This document shows, piece by piece, positions 1-7,392 of a stretch of DNA of 42,465 nt. Below the pieces are notes generated by a model that had not been told where the DNA came from, searched no databases, and saw only the letters and a program-made list of their open reading frames with translations. Numbering within the stretch: the first letter of the stretch is position 1; each line of letters starts with the position of its first letter. The stretch is from assembly GCA_035295165.1 (NCBI GenBank), contig DATGJN010000083.1, forward strand, positions 1-42,465, given 5' to 3'. Position numbers and translations under genes: made by a program. This stretch comes from a bacterium (lineage in GTDB: Bacteria; Sysuimicrobiota; Sysuimicrobiia; Sysuimicrobiales; Segetimicrobiaceae).

Positions 1-108
1 TGAGGCCTGGACCTGGCCTAGGGTCACCCGCCGAATGGGAGCCGATGGCTCCGCTCGAGATCCCCTACCTCGTCAACTCGCCCTCAACTACAGGCGAGTT
101 CCGGCGCT
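1..108 (-). ncRNA. glmS ribozyme/riboswitch (3' part cut off by window edge)
   Basis: Read on the minus strand, the segment begins AGCGCC (108-103) and continues with a hairpin whose arms are ACTCGCC and GGCGAGT. It then reads TTGACGAGG, TAGGG, CTCGAG and the core TCGGCGGGTGA (34-24), followed by CCCTA closing P2. This order matches the self-cleaving glmS ribozyme core as I know it from Thermoanaerobacter and Bacillus: cleavage before GCGCC, P1, GACGAGG, P2, and the pseudoknot strand GGCGGGUG. In the family, glucosamine-6-phosphate triggers cleavage and lowers glmS mRNA. The site lies 180 bases downstream of glmM, so glmS is expected just beyond the left edge. P3 onwards is missing or only begun. 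An extra 6-bp hairpin (38-52, GGAGCC/GGCTCC with a 3-base loop) sits between CTCGAG and the core. Confidence 0.88.
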
Positions 109-150
109 TCTGTGAAGACGACGTCCCCCGCCACCCCCTTCCTGCCGTCC

Positions 151-166
151 GGGTGTCGCGACACCC
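151..166. repeat. perfect 16-bp palindrome between glmM and glmS ribozyme
   Basis: GGGTGTCGCGACACCC equals its own reverse complement. As RNA it would be a 6-bp stem with a CGCG loop. It sits in the 180-base spacer between the glmM stop and the ribozyme. It could be a short hairpin in the glmM-glmS transcript or a dimeric protein site. No U-run follows on either strand, so it is not a classical intrinsic terminator. Confidence 0.5.
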
Positions 167-287
167 TGGTGCGGCCGATCAAAGCACGTGCCCATGATAC
201 CGCATCCAGGCCTCGATCACCATTGCCTCAAGGACGATCCCGCAAGGTCGAACTATTCCAGGTCAATATATCGTACGTGTGTTCGTG

Positions 288-1655
288 TCACGCAGACGGA
301 TCACGCGTCGTCACCGTCCCGTCGAGCCGCCGCGCGATGAGGTCGACGAGGCTCCGCGCCGTCTCGTGCGCGAGCGCGGCGACGTCGCATTCGGTCATCA
401 CGCGCACCAACGGCTCGGTGCCGGACGCGCGGACGAGCACGCGCCCACGCCCCGCGAGGCGCCGCTCCGCGTCGGCGACCGCGGCGAGAATCTCGGGGTC
501 GTCCTGCCAGCGCTCCGGAAACTGGACGCGCACGTTGAGCAAGATCTGTGGGAACCGGTGCAGGAACGGTTCGGCGTGTTCCTCCACGGGGCGGCCCGAT
601 TCCAGCAGCACGTTCATGAGCTGCAGCGCGGTCACCAACCCGTCTCCGGTCGTCGCATGGTCGAGAAAGATCACGTGTCCGCTCTGCTCTCCGCCGACGC
701 GCGCGCCGGTTTCGAGCATCCGCTCCAACACATACCGGTCGCCCACGCGCGCGCGCTCGAGACGGACGCCGCGCGCGTGCAGGGCGACCTCGATCCCCAT
801 GTTGGTCATCACCGTCGCCACGAGCAGGTTGCCGGGCAGCGTGCCCCGCGCCGCATGGTGAAGCGCGGTGATGCCCATGATCGTGTCGCCGTCGAGCACG
901 CGGCCGCGGCGATCCGCCGCGATCACGCGGTCGCCGTCCCCGTCGTGCGCAAACCCCAGGTCGGCCTGGTGTTCGAGGACCGCCGCCTGGATCACCTCCG
1001 GATGCGTGGACCCGCAGCCGGCGTTGATGTTCGTGCCGTTGGGGGAGGCGTGCAGGGGAATCACGGTTGCGCCGAGGCGCTCCCACAGCCGCGGCGCGAC
1101 GTGCGCGGTCGCGCCGTTCGCGCAGTCCACCGCGATGCGCCAGCCGTCGAGCCGCGCCCCGGCGAGCCCGACCAAGTAGGCGAGGTACCGCTCCGCTGCG
1201 TCGGCCACATCCTGGATGCGGCCGACGGCCGCCCCGGTCGGCCGCGGCAACGACGGAGCCTCGTCCATCATCACCTCGATCCGCGCCTCCATCTCGTCCG
1301 GGAACTTGAACCCGGTCGGTGCGAACAGCTTGACGCCGTTGTCCTCCATCGGATTGTGCGACGCGGAGATTACGGCCCCGGCGTGCACGTCGAGATCGCG
1401 CGTCAGCAACGCGATCCCCGGCGTCGGCAGGACGCCGAGGCGGAGCACGTCGGCGCCCGCAGAACAACACGCCGCGACGAGCGCGGCCTCGAGCAGGTCA
1501 CCCGAGATGCGCGGATCGCGGCCGACCGCGAACCGTCCCCGGCCGCCGGGCGAGAGCACGTGCACCGCCGCGCGGCCGAGCCGGTCCACGAGGTCGGTGG
1601 ACAGATCGGCGTTGGCGACGCCGCGGATGCCGTCCGTCCCAAAGAACCGCCCCAT
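288..1655 (-). CDS. glmM: phosphoglucosamine mutase GlmM
   Basis: The enzyme interconverts glucosamine-6-phosphate and glucosamine-1-phosphate for UDP-GlcNAc and peptidoglycan precursor synthesis in the cytoplasm. The 455-residue length is normal. All four signature loops of the alpha-D-phosphohexomutase family are visible. They are the phosphoserine loop ISASHNP (catalytic Ser99), the metal loop DGDGDR (238-243), the sugar loop GEQSGH (322-327) and the phosphate-binding loop RASGTEPLVRVM (409-420). It starts five bases after the cdaR stop and is the third gene of cdaA-cdaR-glmM, a widely conserved order that couples c-di-AMP and cell-wall precursor synthesis. A glmS ribozyme follows downstream, so both glucosamine-pathway genes are probably together here. 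Confidence 0.97.
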   Translation of the reverse strand: MGRFFGTDGIRGVANADLSTDLVDRLGRAAVHVLSPGGRGRFAVGRDPRISGDLLEAALVAACCSAGADVLRLGVLPTPGIALLTRDLDVHAGAVISASHNPMEDNGVKLFAPTGFKFPDEMEARIEVMMDEAPSLPRPTGAAVGRIQDVADAAERYLAYLVGLAGARLDGWRIAVDCANGATAHVAPRLWERLGATVIPLHASPNGTNINAGCGSTHPEVIQAAVLEHQADLGFAHDGDGDRVIAADRRGRVLDGDTIMGITALHHAARGTLPGNLLVATVMTNMGIEVALHARGVRLERARVGDRYVLERMLETGARVGGEQSGHVIFLDHATTGDGLVTALQLMNVLLESGRPVEEHAEPFLHRFPQILLNVRVQFPERWQDDPEILAAVADAERRLAGRGRVLVRASGTEPLVRVMTECDVAALAHETARSLVDLIARRLDGTVTTRDPSA

Positions 1656-1660
1656 CGCGG

Positions 1661-2851
1661 CTACGGCGCCACGGTCAGGGTGATCTGGGCCGGCGTGATT
1701 GCGAGCAGCCGGACGCCGTTCGGCAGGACGACGCGCGGCGCCACACGGCGGGCGCCGCGTGCGGGCCCGGAGGCGTCCACCTCGACCATGAGGGCGGACG
1801 GCGCGAGCCGCTGCACGGCGTCCTGCGGGCCCTCAACCTGGACGTCCACGTGGTCTGGCGCCGCCCGCGCGGCCGAGCCCTTGGGCACGCCCGAGATGCG
1901 CACCGGCACCCCCGGGAGGACCCGAGAGAGCAGCATCCGGCCGATGCGCACGACGACCGTGACCTGTTGGGTTTGGGCGGCGCTGCCCTGCGGGAGGGCC
2001 AACGCCACCTTCCGCGTCACGTCGCTGCGCGCGCCGCCGATGTCGATCGGCGCGGTGGTCGCGGTCTGGATCGCCTGCAGCGCGGTCACCGACCCCGACA
2101 CTGCGACGGTCTGCGGCGTGATCGTGACGCCGGTCACGGCGAGCCCCGAGGCCGGCGATCCGACGAGCGCCGGCACCACGGGCACGATCTTGGTGATCGT
2201 CCCCTCGCGCACGGGCAGCGTCGCCTGCACGATCGACGGATCGATCGTCAGGCCGCGCACCTCCTGGCCGGTCGCGTCGAGCAGGTGCACGGGGACCGAG
2301 CTGAAGAGCTGCTGTCGCAGCTGGGAGGTGTCGAGCGTCACGACGACGTGCCGCACCTCCTGCACCTGCGTCGCCGCGCCGCTGATCGCGACGTGATCGG
2401 GCTGGACGCGCGGCGTGCCCAGCGTCACTCCGGGGGGCGGCACGCCGATCAGGCTGACCTCGACCGCGAACCGCTGCCGCATGAGCGCGTCGATCACCAC
2501 GACGGCCTCGGCCGGGGTCCGCTCGACGACGCGCACCTCGGGAGGCGCGGCGATGTAGACCGGCTCCCGGTGCTCGCCGGGGCGGAGCCCGCTGAGATCC
2601 ACGGACGCGTCAAGCAGCGCCGGCGTGAGCAGGGCGAGCGCGGAGCGCGGTCCCTGCAGATGCACCTGCACGCGACTGGGCGCCTGCACCACCACCTCGG
2701 ACGCGCCCAGCCCGCGCACGTGGAGGTCGAGCGTCATGATGCGCTCGACGAGCGGGTTCTGCGCCGTGGCCACATAGAGCCACATCACGGTCGCGATCAC
2801 GACGGAGAGCACCGCGTAGACGAATCGCGTGTTGGCGAACCGCCGCCTCAT
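1661..2851 (-). CDS. cdaR: CdaA regulatory protein CdaR (YbbR-domain protein)
   Basis: The protein has a short basic N-terminus, one membrane helix (about residues 9-27, FVYAVLSVVIATVMWLYVA) and a long extracytoplasmic part made of YbbR-like beta repeats. That is the architecture of CdaR/YbbR, a membrane partner that modulates the diadenylate cyclase CdaA. The ATG at 2851 overlaps the cdaA stop as ATGA and has GGAGG eight bases upstream. A GTG 15 bases earlier is possible but overlaps that ribosome-binding site, so 2851 is preferred (396 residues). It lies between cdaA and glmM. The repeats are divergent, and the exact number of YbbR domains (probably four) is inferred from length. Confidence 0.9.
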   Translation of the reverse strand: MRRRFANTRFVYAVLSVVIATVMWLYVATAQNPLVERIMTLDLHVRGLGASEVVVQAPSRVQVHLQGPRSALALLTPALLDASVDLSGLRPGEHREPVYIAAPPEVRVVERTPAEAVVVIDALMRQRFAVEVSLIGVPPPGVTLGTPRVQPDHVAISGAATQVQEVRHVVVTLDTSQLRQQLFSSVPVHLLDATGQEVRGLTIDPSIVQATLPVREGTITKIVPVVPALVGSPASGLAVTGVTITPQTVAVSGSVTALQAIQTATTAPIDIGGARSDVTRKVALALPQGSAAQTQQVTVVVRIGRMLLSRVLPGVPVRISGVPKGSAARAAPDHVDVQVEGPQDAVQRLAPSALMVEVDASGPARGARRVAPRVVLPNGVRLLAITPAQITLTVAP

Positions 2852-3705
2852 GCCTCCTTCCTCCACGGCCAGAACGCTGGCACGCGGAGCGGCGGCACGC
2901 GCGGCACGTGAAACACGCCGGCTCGCATCGGCGCCGGGCCGGCGAGCGCGAGCAGGGCCACCTTGAGCTCTTCCTCGCTCAGGCCGCGCCGTACGCGTCC
3001 TTCCCGGGCGAGCGAGATCGTCCCGGTTTCCTCAGACACCACGACCGCGACGGCGTCCGTGTCTTCCGTGATGCCCAGCGCCGCGCGGTGGCGCGTGCCC
3101 ATCCCCCTGGCCAGCCCGGGGCGTTCGCTCAGCGGGAGCAGGCAGCCCGCGGCCGCAACGCGGTTTCCCCGCAGGATCAACGCGCCGTCGTGCAGCGGGG
3201 TGTTGGGATAGAAGATGTTGATCAGCAACTGCACCGTCACAACCCCGTCCACACGGATCCCCGTGTCGATCACGTCCTGCAGGCCGACCTGGCGCTCGAG
3301 CACGATGAGCGCGCCGATCTTGCGGGAGCCGAGCACGCGCGCCGCCCGTGTGACGTCGTTGATGAGCCGGATCGCGGCTTCGCGGTCCAGCCCGTGGGGA
3401 CTCAGCCCCACGAGCGAGACGCCGCCCCGGCCGAGCTGCTCGAGCATGCGCCGCAGCTCCGGCTGGAACAGGATCAGCAGCGCGATCGGGACGACCAAAC
3501 CAACGTAGCCCAACAGCCACTGCAGCGTGTACAGGCCCAACCAGCGGCTGACCACGTACACGCCGAACAGGACGGCCAGCCCGCTGACAAGCTGCACCGC
3601 CCGGGTGCCGCGAATCAGCATCAACACCTGGTAGACGATGATCGTGACGACCAGGATGTCGACGAGGTCCCACACGCGAAGCGGAAACGGTACCGGCCAG
3701 GGCAT
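2848..3705 (-). CDS. cdaA: diadenylate cyclase CdaA
   Basis: It makes the second messenger c-di-AMP from two ATP at the inner face of the membrane. Three N-terminal hydrophobic helices (about residues 15-80) precede the DAC (DisA_N) domain. The domain carries the NTPLHDGA motif (DGA 173-175) and the RHR motif (205-207), which bind and position ATP. I chose ATG 3705 because GGAGG (3718-3714) lies eight bases upstream. A GTG nine bases earlier overlaps that site. A CCGGC/GCCGG inverted repeat (3717-3731) overlaps the edge of the ribosome-binding site. The gene begins 48 bases after the argF stop on the same strand, with no obvious promoter between them, so read-through from the argF promoter is plausible. 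Confidence 0.96.
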   Translation of the reverse strand: MPWPVPFPLRVWDLVDILVVTIIVYQVLMLIRGTRAVQLVSGLAVLFGVYVVSRWLGLYTLQWLLGYVGLVVPIALLILFQPELRRMLEQLGRGGVSLVGLSPHGLDREAAIRLINDVTRAARVLGSRKIGALIVLERQVGLQDVIDTGIRVDGVVTVQLLINIFYPNTPLHDGALILRGNRVAAAGCLLPLSERPGLARGMGTRHRAALGITEDTDAVAVVVSEETGTISLAREGRVRRGLSEEELKVALLALAGPAPMRAGVFHVPRVPPLRVPAFWPWRKEA

Positions 3706-3753
3706 CCCGGCCACCTCCGGCGCGGCGCCGGTCGATCGGGGCGCGCAACCCCC

Positions 3754-4710
3754 TTACAACGCCAACGCGAGAAGGGACTTCTGCACGTGCAGGCGGTTTT
3801 CCGCTTCGTCAAACGCCACCGCGCGCGGCCCGTCCAGCAGCTCGTCGGTGATCTCCTCGCCGCGATGGGCGGGGAGGCAGTGCGAGACGACCGCATGGCG
3901 CGGGGCGTGGGCGAGCAGCGCGGCATTGACCTGGTACCGCGAGAACGCGCGGCGCCGGCCCTCGAGCTCGGCCTCCTGCCCCATGCTCGTCCAGACGTCG
4001 GTGTACACGAGATCCGCGTCCCGCACGGCCCACACCGGATCGTCGGTCACGTCGACGGTCGCGCCGTCCGCAGCGCACACCCGCGCATCCCGCAAGGTCT
4101 CCGCGTCGAGCTCGTACCCCGGCGGCGTGGCGATCGCCATCGACGCTCCGAGCCGGACGGCGCCAAGGACGAGCGAGCGAAGCACGTTGTTCCCGTCGCC
4201 GATCCACGCGATCCGGACGCCGCCCACGCGTCCGAAGCGCTCCTCGATCGTCAGCAACGCGGCCAGCGCCTGACACGGGTGCTCCCAGTCCGACAGCGCG
4301 TTGATCACCGGGACGCGGGCGTGCGCGGCCAGCGCCACCACGTTCGCGTGCGCGAAGGTGCGCGCGGCGATCCCGTCCACCCACCGCTCGAGATTGCGGG
4401 CGATGTCGGGGTACGACTCCCGGGTCCCCATGCCGATGCTCCGCGAGTCGAGATAGATCCCGTGGCCGCCGAGGTGCAGCATCGCCGTCTCGAAGGTCAC
4501 GTGGGTGCGAAGCGACGGCTTGGCAAACACGAGCGCCAGCACTTTGCCGGCGAGGAGCGGTGGGCGGTCACCGTGGCGGCCGCGCTGCTTCAGCTCCGCC
4601 GCCACGGCCAGCACGGTGCGCATTTCCTGGACGTCGAGATCGCGGATCGCGAGGAAGTCCCGCCCCCGCAGCTCGACCTGTGCCCGCTCCACCGCGTACG
4701 GCCTCTCCAC
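3754..4710 (-). CDS. argF: ornithine carbamoyltransferase
   Basis: It transfers a carbamoyl group from carbamoyl phosphate to ornithine to give citrulline in arginine biosynthesis. Visible motifs are the carbamoyl-phosphate loop KPSLRT (64-69), HPCQ (144-147), the ornithine-binding DxxxSMG (238-244) and HCLP (277-280). The last Arg of the usual SxRTR loop is His70 here. In-frame ATG codons at 4782 and 4761 fall inside the promoter and operator, so they cannot be the start. GTG 4710 has GGAGGGG ten bases upstream and gives 318 residues, the usual size. Two ARG boxes in the promoter indicate repression by an ArgR-type regulator with arginine. Aspartate carbamoyltransferase is excluded by the SMG motif. 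Confidence 0.94.
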   Translation of the reverse strand: MERPYAVERAQVELRGRDFLAIRDLDVQEMRTVLAVAAELKQRGRHGDRPPLLAGKVLALVFAKPSLRTHVTFETAMLHLGGHGIYLDSRSIGMGTRESYPDIARNLERWVDGIAARTFAHANVVALAAHARVPVINALSDWEHPCQALAALLTIEERFGRVGGVRIAWIGDGNNVLRSLVLGAVRLGASMAIATPPGYELDAETLRDARVCAADGATVDVTDDPVWAVRDADLVYTDVWTSMGQEAELEGRRRAFSRYQVNAALLAHAPRHAVVSHCLPAHRGEEITDELLDGPRAVAFDEAENRLHVQKSLLALAL

Positions 4711-4756
4711 GGTCCGCGCTCCCCTCCGCCGCTTTGGGTTCGAGGCATGTTGGTGA

Positions 4757-4792
4757 TGCATAATTATACATCCTCGGATCATAATAATGCAA
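4757..4792 (-). promoter_or_regulatory. argF promoter overlapped by tandem ARG boxes
   Basis: On the minus strand, TTGCAT (4792-4787) and a perfect TATAAT (4768-4763) are 18 bases apart, a good sigma70-type promoter. Box 1 (4770-4757, TGTATAATTATGCA) and box 2 (4791-4778, TGCATTATTATGAT) fit the ArgR operator pattern TGNAT-W4-ATNCA; box 2 departs at its last two bases. Their centres are 21 bp apart, two helical turns, as for paired ARG boxes of known ArgR hexamers. Box 1 covers the -10 and box 2 the -35, so ArgR would block RNA polymerase directly. This A+T-rich island stands out in GC-rich surroundings. Confidence 0.85.
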
Positions 4793-4943
4793 CACGGAGG
4801 TCGCGTCTACGCGGGCCCATCGCCCCGCGCCGTGGACGCGTGTGCGCGTCGAGCGCGGCGTCGGTCGCCTGCGATCGCGCTCTCGTAGTCACCGGGAACC
4901 CGAGGCAGCGAGCGTCCCTCGAGGACACAGTCGCGCGCCGCAC

Positions 4944-4990
4944 GACGCCGCGGACCGTGGCAACATGTCCCCACGGCGAGAGGCGGCGTC
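4944..4990 (-). terminator. two-part GC hairpin downstream of the NlpC/P60 gene
   Basis: GACGCCGC (4944-4951) pairs perfectly with GCGGCGTC (4983-4990). CCGTGG (4955-4960) pairs perfectly with CCACGG (4971-4976) around a 10-base loop. It lies 43 bases past the stop of the minus-strand NlpC/P60 gene and upstream of the argF promoter. The placement suits a transcription terminator, but no U-run follows. A weaker inverted repeat (4803-4839) lies between it and argF. The rest of 4793-5032 shows nothing else recognisable. Confidence 0.5.
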
Positions 4991-5032
4991 TCGTTCAGGA
5001 TCGGTCCGGGGACCGGGTGCCGCACGCGCGAT

Positions 5033-6172
5033 CTACAGGATGCGGCGGGCCCCCAGGTAGTGCGAGACGTAGTACGATTCGTCGAAGCCGTCGACCACGA
5101 CGCGGTGAGCGGTGCCGGACGCGTGCACGAACCGCCCGTCGCCGATGTAGATGCCGACGTGGGACGCGCCGCTGCCGTCGGTGTCGAAGAACACCAGGTC
5201 TCCAGGGGCCAGGGCGTTCGGGCTAACGGGAACGCCCGTCGCCCACTGATCGTACGACAGGCGCGGGAGACCGGGGACGTAGGGCGCATAGACGAGGTAC
5301 ACCAGACCGGAACAATCCACGCCCGCCCGGCTCGTCCCGCCCCAGACGTAGGGCGTGCCGAGGTACTGCATGGCCGTGGCGACCGTTCGTCGCGCCAGCA
5401 AGGTGGCCCGCATCGACAGCGGCACAGGGGTTCCCATGCCCGGCGTCGCGCGACCGGGAACCGTCAGCGTGTCGCCGTAGCGCCCGACCGCACTCGAGCC
5501 CGCGCCTGGCGCCACTGCGGGCGGCTCCGCGACCGCCACAAGATCGCCCAACGACGCCTGGGGCGTCGACGGCCCCGCGCTGCGGCCGCCTGTGGGAATC
5601 ACGAGCGCCTGTCCCACGTGCAGGGTGCCGGATGCGCCCAAGCGATTGGCGTCCTGCAGCTCGGCGACGGTCAGCCCGTGCATCCGCGCGAGGTGATAGA
5701 GCGTATCCCCCGGCTGCACGATGTACGTCGTCGGGGACGACGCCGGTGGAACGGCGGGAGCGCGGGAGGTCGTCGCCAGCAGCGAGCCGATGGTACTGGG
5801 CGATCCAGACGACTCACCGCCTCCCTCTGAACCGATGGAGCCGGTCGGCGGAACGGTGGCGCCCCAGCCCGCGCCGCGGGACGGTAGTGACGCGGGGCCC
5901 GCTGCGGCGTGACCGGGCGAGGCGGAATCCGGGATCGTGAGCACCTCACCGACGTTGAGCCTCGACGGATCGGCGAGGCCGTTGGCTTCGATCAGCAGTG
6001 ACACGGGCACGCCGAAGTGCCGAGCGATGCTGTAGAGAGTATCGTGCGAAGCGACGGTGTACCGGGTCGTTGCGTCGGCCGGCAATGCGGCCGCGAGCGC
6101 GACGCCCAGCGCGCCTACCCCGATCATGACCCATGCGACGACGCGCATGCTCCGCTTCCCCTTTCGCCCCAT
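5033..6172 (-). CDS. secreted peptidoglycan hydrolase, LysM x2 + NlpC/P60
   Basis: Likely a D,L-endopeptidase acting on peptidoglycan stem peptides outside the cell. A signal peptide (about residues 9-34, ending near ADAT) is followed by LysM 1 (about 36-80), a Ser/Pro/Gly-rich linker, LysM 2 (about 147-192, YIVQPGDTLYHLAR), a second linker and a C-terminal NlpC/P60 domain (about 258-379). The catalytic set is present: Cys287 in DCSG, His338 in SHVG and a third polar residue, His350. The start is either ATG 6172 or ATG 6148. The latter has AAGGGG nine bases upstream and gives a shorter n-region. The gene stands alone between the rpsI terminator hairpin and the argF promoter; I see no convincing promoter of its own. 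Confidence 0.92.
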   Translation of the reverse strand: MGRKGKRSMRVVAWVMIGVGALGVALAAALPADATTRYTVASHDTLYSIARHFGVPVSLLIEANGLADPSRLNVGEVLTIPDSASPGHAAAGPASLPSRGAGWGATVPPTGSIGSEGGGESSGSPSTIGSLLATTSRAPAVPPASSPTTYIVQPGDTLYHLARMHGLTVAELQDANRLGASGTLHVGQALVIPTGGRSAGPSTPQASLGDLVAVAEPPAVAPGAGSSAVGRYGDTLTVPGRATPGMGTPVPLSMRATLLARRTVATAMQYLGTPYVWGGTSRAGVDCSGLVYLVYAPYVPGLPRLSYDQWATGVPVSPNALAPGDLVFFDTDGSGASHVGIYIGDGRFVHASGTAHRVVVDGFDESYYVSHYLGARRIL

Positions 6173-6266
6173 CCCGTTGGTGCCGCTTATTTCGTGCCCG
6201 GGACGGGCGTCCGTTAGACCGGAGCAGCTCAGGCTGCGATGAATGCCGGTATGGCGCGTAGAGCGT

Positions 6267-6299
6267 GCGACGGGCGACGCTCAAAGCGCCGCCCGTCGC
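6267..6299 (-). terminator. strong hairpin after rpsI
   Basis: Read on the minus strand, a 14-base arm (6299-6286) pairs with 6280-6267 over its whole length with a single G-U pair, around a 5-base TTTGA loop. It begins ten bases after the rpsI stop. Position and stability point to the terminator of the rplM-rpsI operon. No U-tract follows, as is frequent in high-GC genomes. Confidence 0.75.
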
Positions 6300-6308
6300 G
6301 ACCTGCCG

Positions 6309-6707
6309 CTACCGCTTCGAGTATTGGAACCCCTTGCGCGCACGCTTGTGGCCGTACTTCTTGCGTTCCTTCTGCCGCGGGTCGCGCGTCAGGAGACCCG
6401 CCTTGCGCAGCGGGGACCGGAGTTCACCGTCGAGCGACAGCAGCGCGCGCGCGATCCCGAGCCGGATCGCGCCCGCCTGGCCCACGACGCCGCCCCCGCG
6501 GACGTCCGCGATCACGTCGAACCGTCCCTCAGCGTTCGACACGACGAACGCCTGGCGAATCGAGGTGAGCAACGGCCCCTTCGGGAAGTGCTGCTCGACC
6601 GCGCGCCCGTTCACCGTGATCGTCCCGCTCCCCGGCACCAACCGAACCCGCGCCGTGGCCTCCTTACGGCCGCCCGCGGCCAACGTCATCACCGGCGCTT
6701 CCATCAC
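6309..6707 (-). CDS. rpsI: 30S ribosomal protein S9
   Basis: Part of the small-subunit head; its C-terminal tail reaches the P-site tRNA. The N-terminal GRKEATARV motif, the central [19 protein letters not shown] block and the basic C-terminus ending FQYSKR are all typical, and 132 residues is the normal length. The start overlaps the rplM stop by ATGA (6704-6707), indicating translational coupling. rplM-rpsI is a near-universal pair. A strong terminator hairpin follows the stop. Confidence 0.98.
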   Translation of the reverse strand: MMEAPVMTLAAGGRKEATARVRLVPGSGTITVNGRAVEQHFPKGPLLTSIRQAFVVSNAEGRFDVIADVRGGGVVGQAGAIRLGIARALLSLDGELRSPLRKAGLLTRDPRQKERKKYGHKRARKGFQYSKR

Positions 6708-7165
6708 TGGTCACGTCCCTTCGTCGAGGTCTCGCCCCGCCGCGGCAGTTCGAGCGCGACGGGCTGCTGGGCCGCGTGCCGGTGCGCATCGCCCCGGTAC
6801 ACGCGCAGCTTCCGCAGGCACTCACGCCCGAGCGGCGTCTTCGGCAGCATGCCGCGCACCGCCTCTTTGAGGACCGTCTCGGGATGCCGCTGCAGCATCT
6901 TGCCCGCCGGCGTCGCCCGAAGTCCGCCCGGGTAGCCGGAGTGTCGATGGTACATCTTCTGCTGCGCCTTGCGTCCGGTCAGGCGGATCTTGTCGGCGTT
7001 GATGATGACGACGTAGTCTCCGCTCACAGACGGCGTGAACGTCGGCCTCGCCTTCCCCCGCAGCACGGCGGCGACGCGGCTGGCCAGACGACCAAGCACC
7101 TGCCCCTTTGCGTCCACGACGTACCACCGCTGGTGTTCGCCCGGCTTTGCCATGATCGTGCGCAT
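6704..7165 (-). CDS. rplM: 50S ribosomal protein L13
   Basis: An early-assembling large-subunit protein. The N-terminal [17 protein letters not shown], the [12 protein letters not shown] block and the RHSGYPGGL and [12 protein letters not shown] motifs identify it. ATG 7165 is chosen because GAGGGGG lies about five bases upstream and it gives [19 protein letters not shown], a normal start (153 residues). A start ten codons earlier would place extra residues in the leader. It is the first gene of the rplM-rpsI operon, with its own promoter (7230-7259) and a GC-rich leader hairpin. Confidence 0.98.
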   Translation of the reverse strand: MRTIMAKPGEHQRWYVVDAKGQVLGRLASRVAAVLRGKARPTFTPSVSGDYVVIINADKIRLTGRKAQQKMYHRHSGYPGGLRATPAGKMLQRHPETVLKEAVRGMLPKTPLGRECLRKLRVYRGDAHRHAAQQPVALELPRRGETSTKGRDQ

Positions 7166-7183
7166 CTGGTCCCCCTCACAGCT

Positions 7184-7214
7184 CGCGCGCGGCACCGGTG
7201 GAGGCCCGCGCGCG
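7184..7214 (-). promoter_or_regulatory. rplM 5' leader hairpin (possible L13 autoregulatory element)
   Basis: CGCGCGCGG (7184-7192) and CCGCGCGCG (7206-7214) form a perfect 9-bp stem with a 13-base loop. The hairpin lies between the expected transcription start (about 7223) and the rplM ribosome-binding site. Ribosomal-protein operons, including rplM-rpsI in Bacillota, often carry leader structures bound by their own product. The location fits, but I cannot match a specific known L13-leader consensus. Confidence 0.45.
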
Positions 7215-7229
7215 TCGACAGCACCCGGG

Positions 7230-7259
7230 ATTGTATCATGCGGCTCTCCAGACCGTCAA
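7230..7259 (-). promoter_or_regulatory. rplM-rpsI promoter
   Basis: Minus-strand TTGACG (7259-7254), an 18-base spacer and TACAAT (7235-7230) form a near-consensus sigma70 promoter. An extended -10 TG lies one base before the -10 hexamer. The distance from the predicted start site to the rplM ATG is about 58 bases. Confidence 0.8.
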
Positions 7260-7358
7260 ACGCGTGCGCTCGCGATGATACCCTTCTCCCGCGCCCCAAG
7301 TGTAGCCTCACAGCGCTCGTCTGTCGATGGCCTGCGCCCGCGGCCCCCATCGGACACA

Positions 7359-7392
7359 CGGGAGGCCGCGGGGAAACGCCCGCGGCCTCCCG
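7359..7392. repeat. perfect 14-bp inverted repeat just upstream of PAP2 gene
   Basis: CGGGAGGCCGCGGG (7359-7372) is exactly complementary to 7379-7392, with a 6-base GAAACG loop. It ends 13 bases before the ATG of the plus-strand PAP2 gene, in the region shared with the divergent rplM promoter. On a plus-strand transcript it would be a very stable hairpin abutting the ribosome-binding region. It may be an attenuator or a transcription insulator. No U-run follows. Confidence 0.6.

Noticed and set aside
241-275. Separate promoter for glmS using TTGACC or TATATT
   Set aside because: No correctly spaced partner hexamer was found for either element. Read-through from glmM is as likely.
279-2396. 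Long plus-strand open frame of 705 codons opposite glmM and cdaR
   Set aside because: It has no recognisable domain, is rich in Arg/His/Pro, and mirrors the coding frames of two certain genes. Such shadows are expected at high GC.
4759-4782. ATG codons at 4782 and 4761 as argF starts
   Set aside because: They lie inside the ARG boxes and promoter, upstream of the expected transcription start. GTG 4710 has a good ribosome-binding site and gives the normal length.
2908-5226. Plus-strand open frame of 772 codons opposite cdaA and argF
   Set aside because: It runs across the argF promoter and two unrelated genes, with composition typical of an antisense shadow.
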